This document shows positions 6,828 through 7,337 of a stretch of 7,337 nt of DNA, piece after piece. The position numbers were made by a program, and so were the translations under genes. Under the pieces are notes generated by a model that was not told the DNA's origin, searched no databases, and saw nothing but the letters and a program-made list of their open reading frames with translations. Positions within the stretch are counted from its first letter, which is position 1. Every line of letters begins with the position of its first letter. Location: contig JAUYIV010000214.1 of NCBI GenBank assembly GCA_030688105.1, forward strand, positions 1 to 7,337. The letters run 5' to 3'. The DNA is from Actinomycetota bacterium. Its GTDB lineage: Bacteria > Actinomycetota > Acidimicrobiia > Spongiisociales > UBA11373.

Positions 6828-6916
6828 AAGACGCCGATCAGTAACCAGGTGAGCGAGGCGCCCAGGATCGTCATCGCGGTGACGAGTGCGGCGATGATGA
6901 GGTACCGCGTCTGCAC
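6824..6916 (-). CDS. Tiny single-helix membrane ORF coupled to the hydrolase
   Basis: A GTG-started frame gives 30 residues that are almost entirely one hydrophobic helix (YLIIAALVTAMTILGASLTW), then LIGVL and a TGA that overlaps the hydrolase GTG by four bases. The overlap matches the coupling style used elsewhere in the window, which supports translation. The ribosome site is weak. An in-frame ATG at 7018 would give a 64-aa form whose extra part is rich in Pro and Arg and covers three palindromes, so the short form seems likelier. Function unknown; one-helix proteins of this size can act as membrane-associated modulators. It could also be a chance hydrophobic frame. Confidence 0.42.
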   Translation of the reverse strand: MQTRYLIIAALVTAMTILGASLTWLLIGVL

Positions 6917-6933
6917 CCGGCGAGGGTACTCCG

Positions 6934-6986
6934 GCCACCGAGGGTGGCATGTGTCCCCTCGGCCGAGAGCCTGCGGCAACAGGCTC
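6934..6986. other. Cluster of three perfect palindromes in the divergent intergenic region
   Basis: GCCACC/GGTGGC (6934-6939 with 6943-6948, GAG loop), the ten-base palindrome CTCGGCCGAG (6958-6967), and GAGCCTG/CAGGCTC (6967-6973 with 6980-6986, six-base loop) follow each other within 53 bases. They lie in the 146-base gap between the start of the small ORF on minus and the dihydrolipoamide dehydrogenase start on plus. They may be operator sites or form stems in the minus-strand 5' leader. Confidence 0.6.
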
Positions 6987-7030
6987 GCCTCCGGGGGGAG
7001 ATTGAACCTGCGACCCATTGGCGCACGCTC

Positions 7031-7036
7031 TAACCT
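7031..7036 (+). promoter_or_regulatory. Possible -10 element for the dihydrolipoamide dehydrogenase gene
   Basis: TAACCT matches TAnnnT and lies 26 bases before the TTG start, leaving room for a short leader that contains the ribosome site. TTGAAC at 7002-7007 could be a -35 box, but the 23-base spacer is long, so the promoter call is tentative. Confidence 0.3.
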
Positions 7037-7053
7037 CACGAAGCACCGATTCC

Positions 7054-7058
7054 GGAGG
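7054..7058 (+). promoter_or_regulatory. Ribosome binding site selecting a TTG start
   Basis: GGAGG ends four bases before TTG at 7063. The next in-frame candidate, GTG at 7075, would be 16 bases away and would cut into the first beta strand of the FAD domain, so TTG is preferred. Confidence 0.65.
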
Positions 7059-7062
7059 CTTC

Positions 7063-7337
7063 TTGCACGACGTCGTGATCATCGGCGGTGGACCGGGCGG
7101 CTATTCCGCCGCTCTGTACGCCCACAATTTCGGCCTTTCGGTGGCGCTGGTCGAGCGGGACAAGGTGGGAGGAACCTGCCTGCATCGCGGCTGCATCCCG
7201 GCAAAATCCTGGCTGAACACCGCCGAGGTCTTCCATCAGGTGGCCCACGCCGGCGACCACGGGGTGATCACGTCGGCACCCTCACTCGACTGGGGAAAAG
7301 CCCTCGATCGCAAGGGCCGTGTCGTCAATCAGCTGTT
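7063..7337 (+). CDS. lpdA: Dihydrolipoamide dehydrogenase, N-terminal part (runs off the window)
   Basis: The 91 codons present show the FAD-binding start of the pyridine nucleotide-disulfide oxidoreductase family: VVIIGGGPGGYSAA (GxGxxG dinucleotide motif, residues 4-17), ALVERDKVGGTCLHRGCIPAK with the redox pair Cys39/Cys44 separated by four residues, then Lys48. GGTCLxxGCIPxK is the signature of dihydrolipoamide dehydrogenase (E3), which re-oxidises lipoamide in pyruvate, 2-oxoglutarate and branched-chain 2-oxoacid dehydrogenases and the glycine cleavage system. Mercuric reductase and glutathione reductase share the fold but differ around this motif, so E3 is the best reading. The TTG start is supported by GGAGG at 7054-7058. 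No lipoyl or E1/E2 gene is visible nearby, so which complex it serves is open. Confidence 0.9.
   Translation, partial: MHDVVIIGGGPGGYSAALYAHNFGLSVALVERDKVGGTCLHRGCIPAKSWLNTAEVFHQVAHAGDHGVITSAPSLDWGKALDRKGRVVNQL

Noticed and set aside
6207..7082. A 291-aa version of the alpha/beta hydrolase
   Set aside because: The extra N-terminus lacks family similarity, crosses the palindrome cluster and the opposing start of dihydrolipoamide dehydrogenase, and the GTG at 6827 matches the fold start.

Overview
This GC-rich window (third codon positions mostly G or C, many GTG/TTG starts, frequent 4-base gene overlaps) looks like an actinobacterial chromosome, perhaps an Acidimicrobiia-like lineage. That placement is an inference from base composition and gene style. 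The window contains core metabolic and envelope genes. I see no CRISPR array, phage genes, insertion sequence, tRNA or rRNA.

Layout. Positions 1-125 hold the C-terminus of an acyl-CoA dehydrogenase (+). It faces a minus-strand pair at 145-1364, a DsbB/BdbC-like membrane protein followed by a membrane-anchored thioredoxin-fold protein; together they look like an extracytoplasmic disulfide/redox module. Going rightward on the plus strand there is a 60-aa orphan protein (1449-1631), then a tightly coupled trio: a membrane-anchored hypothetical protein (1739-2152), a double zinc-ribbon protein (2149-2457) and the catalytic large subunit of a coenzyme-B12 acyl-CoA mutase (2454-4091). The mutase carries the Phe/Gln pair of isobutyryl-CoA mutases instead of the Tyr/Arg pair of methylmalonyl-CoA mutases, and its B12-binding subunit is not in the window. 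Next come a 54-aa ORF with a strong Shine-Dalgarno sequence (4193-4357), a lipoprotein (4536-4955), a 67-aa conserved-looking protein (4958-5161) and an amidohydrolase-2 family enzyme (5158-6012). A minus-strand pair follows: a tiny one-helix ORF (6824-6916) coupled to an alpha/beta hydrolase (6207-6827). The window ends in the start of a dihydrolipoamide dehydrogenase gene (7063 onward, +).

Metabolic thread. Acyl-CoA dehydrogenase, isobutyryl-CoA-mutase-like enzyme and dihydrolipoamide dehydrogenase would all fit short or branched-chain acyl-CoA metabolism, but they are in separate transcription units, so the link is only suggestive.

The most unusual signal lies outside the genes. Five gaps contain short tandem arrays with a 7-base period (or 14 = 2 x 7) but different unit sequences. 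Four of them begin at, or within one base of, a stop codon (after 1631, 4091 and 6012 on plus, and after 6207 on minus). They resemble the heptameric short tandem repeats known from cyanobacteria, and their attachment to gene 3' ends is the main observation to follow up.
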